This document shows, piece by piece, positions 23,955-25,674 of a stretch of DNA of 25,674 nt. Source of the stretch: an uncultured Candidatus Melainabacteria bacterium (GTDB taxonomy: Bacteria > Cyanobacteriota > Vampirovibrionia > Gastranaerophilales > Gastranaerophilaceae); assembly GCA_934754775.1 (NCBI GenBank), contig CAKVIM010000020.1, positions 1-25,674 on the forward strand. The letters run 5' to 3'. Numbering within the stretch: the stretch's first letter is position 1; each line of letters opens with the position of its first letter. The translations under genes and the position numbers were made by a program. A model generated the notes under the pieces. It worked only from the letters and a program-made list of their open reading frames with translations, made no database searches and had not been told where the DNA came from.

Positions 23955-23970
23955 AATCTTTATCTAAGAA

Positions 23971-25674
23971 CTAACCTTCTTGAGTCACAGGCTGTTCAGA
24001 AGCCGCACCCTCTTTTCTTTCGAAAACAATCTTGTCATCTACAAGCTTAAGAAGGATTGTATCACCGGCTTGATAAGCATTTGTCAAGATTTCTTCTGCA
24101 AGTTGATCCTCAATTTTCTTTTGTATCAATCTTCTCAAAGGTCTTGCACCATATGCCTCATTATAACCGTCTTTTGCAAGATAATCCTTAACTTCGTCAG
24201 TAACCTCAATAGACAAATCACGTTCAGATAGACGTTTGAACAAATCTTTCATCATCAAATCAACAATCTGACGGATTTCTTCCTTGCTCAAGTGTGAGAA
24301 TACGATAATATCATCAATACGGTTCAAGAATTCAGGTCTGAATGCCTTCTTAAGCTCTTCATTAACTGTATCCTTAAGTTTTTCGTATTTATCCTTCTTA
24401 ACGTCTTCCGCAGTTGAGAAACCAAGTTTGCCTTGAGTTGTAATCATACTTGCACCAACGTTAGATGTCATAATGATTACAGTATTCTTGAAGTTGATGT
24501 GACGACCCTTAGCGTCAGTCAAACGTCCATCATCAAGAATCTGCAACATAATGTTGAATACATCTGGGTGAGCTTTTTCGATTTCATCAAAAAGAATAAC
24601 TGAGTAAGGTTTCTTTCTAACAAGCTCAGACAAGTGTCCGCCATCATCATAACCAACGTATCCCGGAGGAGAACCGATAAGTTTTGCAGTAGAATGTTTT
24701 TCCATAAATTCTGACATATCTACTCTTATCATATTGTCTTCACTACCAAAGATAGCTTCAGCCAAAGCTTTTGCAAGTTCAGTTTTACCTACACCGGTAG
24801 GACCGCAGAAGATAAAGCTACCAATCGGTCTGTTTGGTGATTTCAAGCCAACCCTTGCACGTCTGATTGCTTTAGAAATAGCCGTTACAGCATCGCTTTG
24901 TCCGATAACTCTTGCGTGAAGCGTATCTTCAAGTTTAAGTAATCTTTCAGACTCGCCCTCAGTAAGTTTTGTTACAGGAACACCTGTCATTGTTGCAATA
25001 ACTTCTGCAACATCTTCTTCTGTTACAGTCGGTTTGTTTGCATCATTTTGACGACGCCATTCCTCAGAAACTTCTCTGATTCTGTCTTTCATATTAGCTT
25101 CGTCATCACGTAAAGCTGAAGCTCTTTCGAATTCTTGATTTCTGATTGCGTCCTCTTTTTCCTTGATAATTTCTTTCAACTCTTTATCAAGCTCCTTACC
25201 CTCAGGAGAAAGTGTGCAAACCTTCAATCTAACCTTTGAGCTTGCTTCATCAATTACGTCAATAGCCTTATCCGGCAAAAATCTATCGTTAATATATTTG
25301 CTTGATAATTTAGTAGCTGCAACAATCGCTTCATCAGAAATATTCAAGTTGTGGTGTTCTTCATACTTCGGTTTCAAACCACGAATAATTTCAATAGTTT
25401 CATCGATAGAAGGTTCCTCGATGATTACAGGTTGGAATCTTCTTTCCAAAGCAGTATCTTTTTCAATATATTTTCTGTACTCTTTTAACGTGGTTGTTCC
25501 AATCATTTGTAATTCACCATTTGCAAGTGATGGTTTCAGAATATTTGCAGCATTCATAGAATGCTCTGCATCTCCGGCTCCTATAATGTTATGAATTTCA
25601 TCAATTACTAAAATGATATTTCCATCGTTTCTACATTCATCTATTATTGCCTTCATTCTAGCCTCAAATTGGCC
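23971..25674 (-). CDS. clpC: ATP-dependent Clp protease ATP-binding subunit ClpC (5' end outside window)
   Basis: A Hsp100/AAA+ unfoldase that feeds substrates to ClpP. Only the C-terminal 567 residues are present. The reading frame continues through the window edge (codons for GQFEAR precede the first Met at 25656), so the N-domain and first Walker A are missing. Visible parts: Walker B of the first ATPase domain (IILVIDEIH), the [17 protein letters not shown] segment, the middle domain with a UVR-like motif ([14 protein letters not shown]), second Walker [14 protein letters not shown], Walker [16 protein letters not shown] and the C-terminal [20 protein letters not shown]. The middle-domain UVR-like motif marks ClpC rather than ClpA or ClpB. 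The gene ends at a strong terminator. Confidence 0.96.
   Translation of the reverse strand, partial: GQFEARMKAIIDECRNDGNIILVIDEIHNIIGAGDAEHSMNAANILKPSLANGELQMIGTTTLKEYRKYIEKDTALERRFQPVIIEEPSIDETIEIIRGLKPKYEEHHNLNISDEAIVAATKLSSKYINDRFLPDKAIDVIDEASSKVRLKVCTLSPEGKELDKELKEIIKEKEDAIRNQEFERASALRDDEANMKDRIREVSEEWRRQNDANKPTVTEEDVAEVIATMTGVPVTKLTEGESERLLKLEDTLHARVIGQSDAVTAISKAIRRARVGLKSPNRPIGSFIFCGPTGVGKTELAKALAEAIFGSEDNMIRVDMSEFMEKHSTAKLIGSPPGYVGYDDGGHLSELVRKKPYSVILFDEIEKAHPDVFNIMLQILDDGRLTDAKGRHINFKNTVIIMTSNVGASMITTQGKLGFSTAEDVKKDKYEKLKDTVNEELKKAFRPEFLNRIDDIIVFSHLSKEEIRQIVDLMMKDLFKRLSERDLSIEVTDEVKDYLAKDGYNEAYGARPLRRLIQKKIEDQLAEEILTNAYQAGDTILLKLVDDKIVFERKEGAASEQPVTQEG

Larger units (their letters stand above)
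23665..23970. repeat. Non-coding repeat-rich gap between the orphan ORF and clpC
   Basis: No ORF of note. It opens with a run of nine G (23664-23672) that includes the last base of the stop codon. It then has two diverged direct copies of a 42-bp unit beginning GGTAAATGT (23671-23712 and 23732-23773, period 61 bp). A perfect stem-loop of the CTCTCCT/AGGAGAG family follows (10-bp arms ACCCTCTCCT and AGGAGAGGGT, 23825-23847). The word GGGTGAGG at 23889-23896 is shared with the cluster at 1-345. The clpC terminator closes the region. Confidence 0.7.

Overview
The window is an AT-rich bacterial chromosome segment of 25.7 kb that is tightly packed with genes. It combines flagellar rod genes (flgB-flgC-fliE), a WecA/MraY-type lipid-carrier transferase and a ClpC with a UVR-like motif. 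It also has several lineage-type proteins with no clear relatives, including one of 2654 residues. The mix suggests a gut-type, non-photosynthetic relative of cyanobacteria (Melainabacteria/Vampirovibrionia, perhaps Gastranaerophilales). That is an inference from gene content and style, because the window has no rRNA or other phylogenetic marker.

Layout. Bases 1-639 have no gene and are full of inverted repeats. Bases 640-6539 read as one same-strand run with gaps of 6-41 bp: a NarL-type response regulator, a soluble histidine kinase, flgB, flgC, fliE and a short UvrA-like ABC ATPase. Next come two GNAT-like genes on the minus strand that flank a DUF2130 nuclease-like gene on the plus strand. 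Bases 9341-17305 are the giant gene, followed 38 bp later by a small orphan ORF. A minus-strand unit then carries a histidine-phosphatase-like gene, tRNA-Glu(CUC) and a terminator. Divergent from it is a small EF-hand protein with a strong terminator, followed by a third GNAT-like gene. Then come wecA and glyA (minus), an orphan ORF with kinase-like motifs (plus), a second repeat-rich gap, and the 3' part of clpC (minus), cut by the window end.

Main discovery. The C-terminal third of the 2654-aa protein appears to carry two catalytic modules. Around residues 2005-2140 the motifs K-x-H, W-K, (F/L)T(I/L)Y and YR occur at nearly the spacing of the phosphothreonine lyase SpvC/OspF fold. That fold is also the lyase domain of class III/IV lanthipeptide synthetases. 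Around residues 2275-2600 there are motifs resembling a RelA/SpoT-type (p)ppGpp synthetase (GRxK, D..GxRF, GYxS, ExQ(Y)R). The N-terminal half has an EF-hand-like segment, a LysM-like segment, a charged helix and a Gly/Ala-rich hydrophobic stretch. The whole looks like a large multi-domain effector or toxin, and the small downstream ORF is a candidate immunity protein, antitoxin or chaperone. All of this rests on motif reading and needs profile or structure searches.

Other points of interest are a histidine phosphatase homologue that has lost its RHG arginine and second histidine and is apparently co-transcribed with a tRNA; a two-component pair inside a flagellar operon; three GNAT-like genes whose 3' ends each overlap a convergent neighbour; a shared inverted repeat over two divergent promoters; and dispersed CTCTCCT/AGGAGAG palindromes at both ends of the window.
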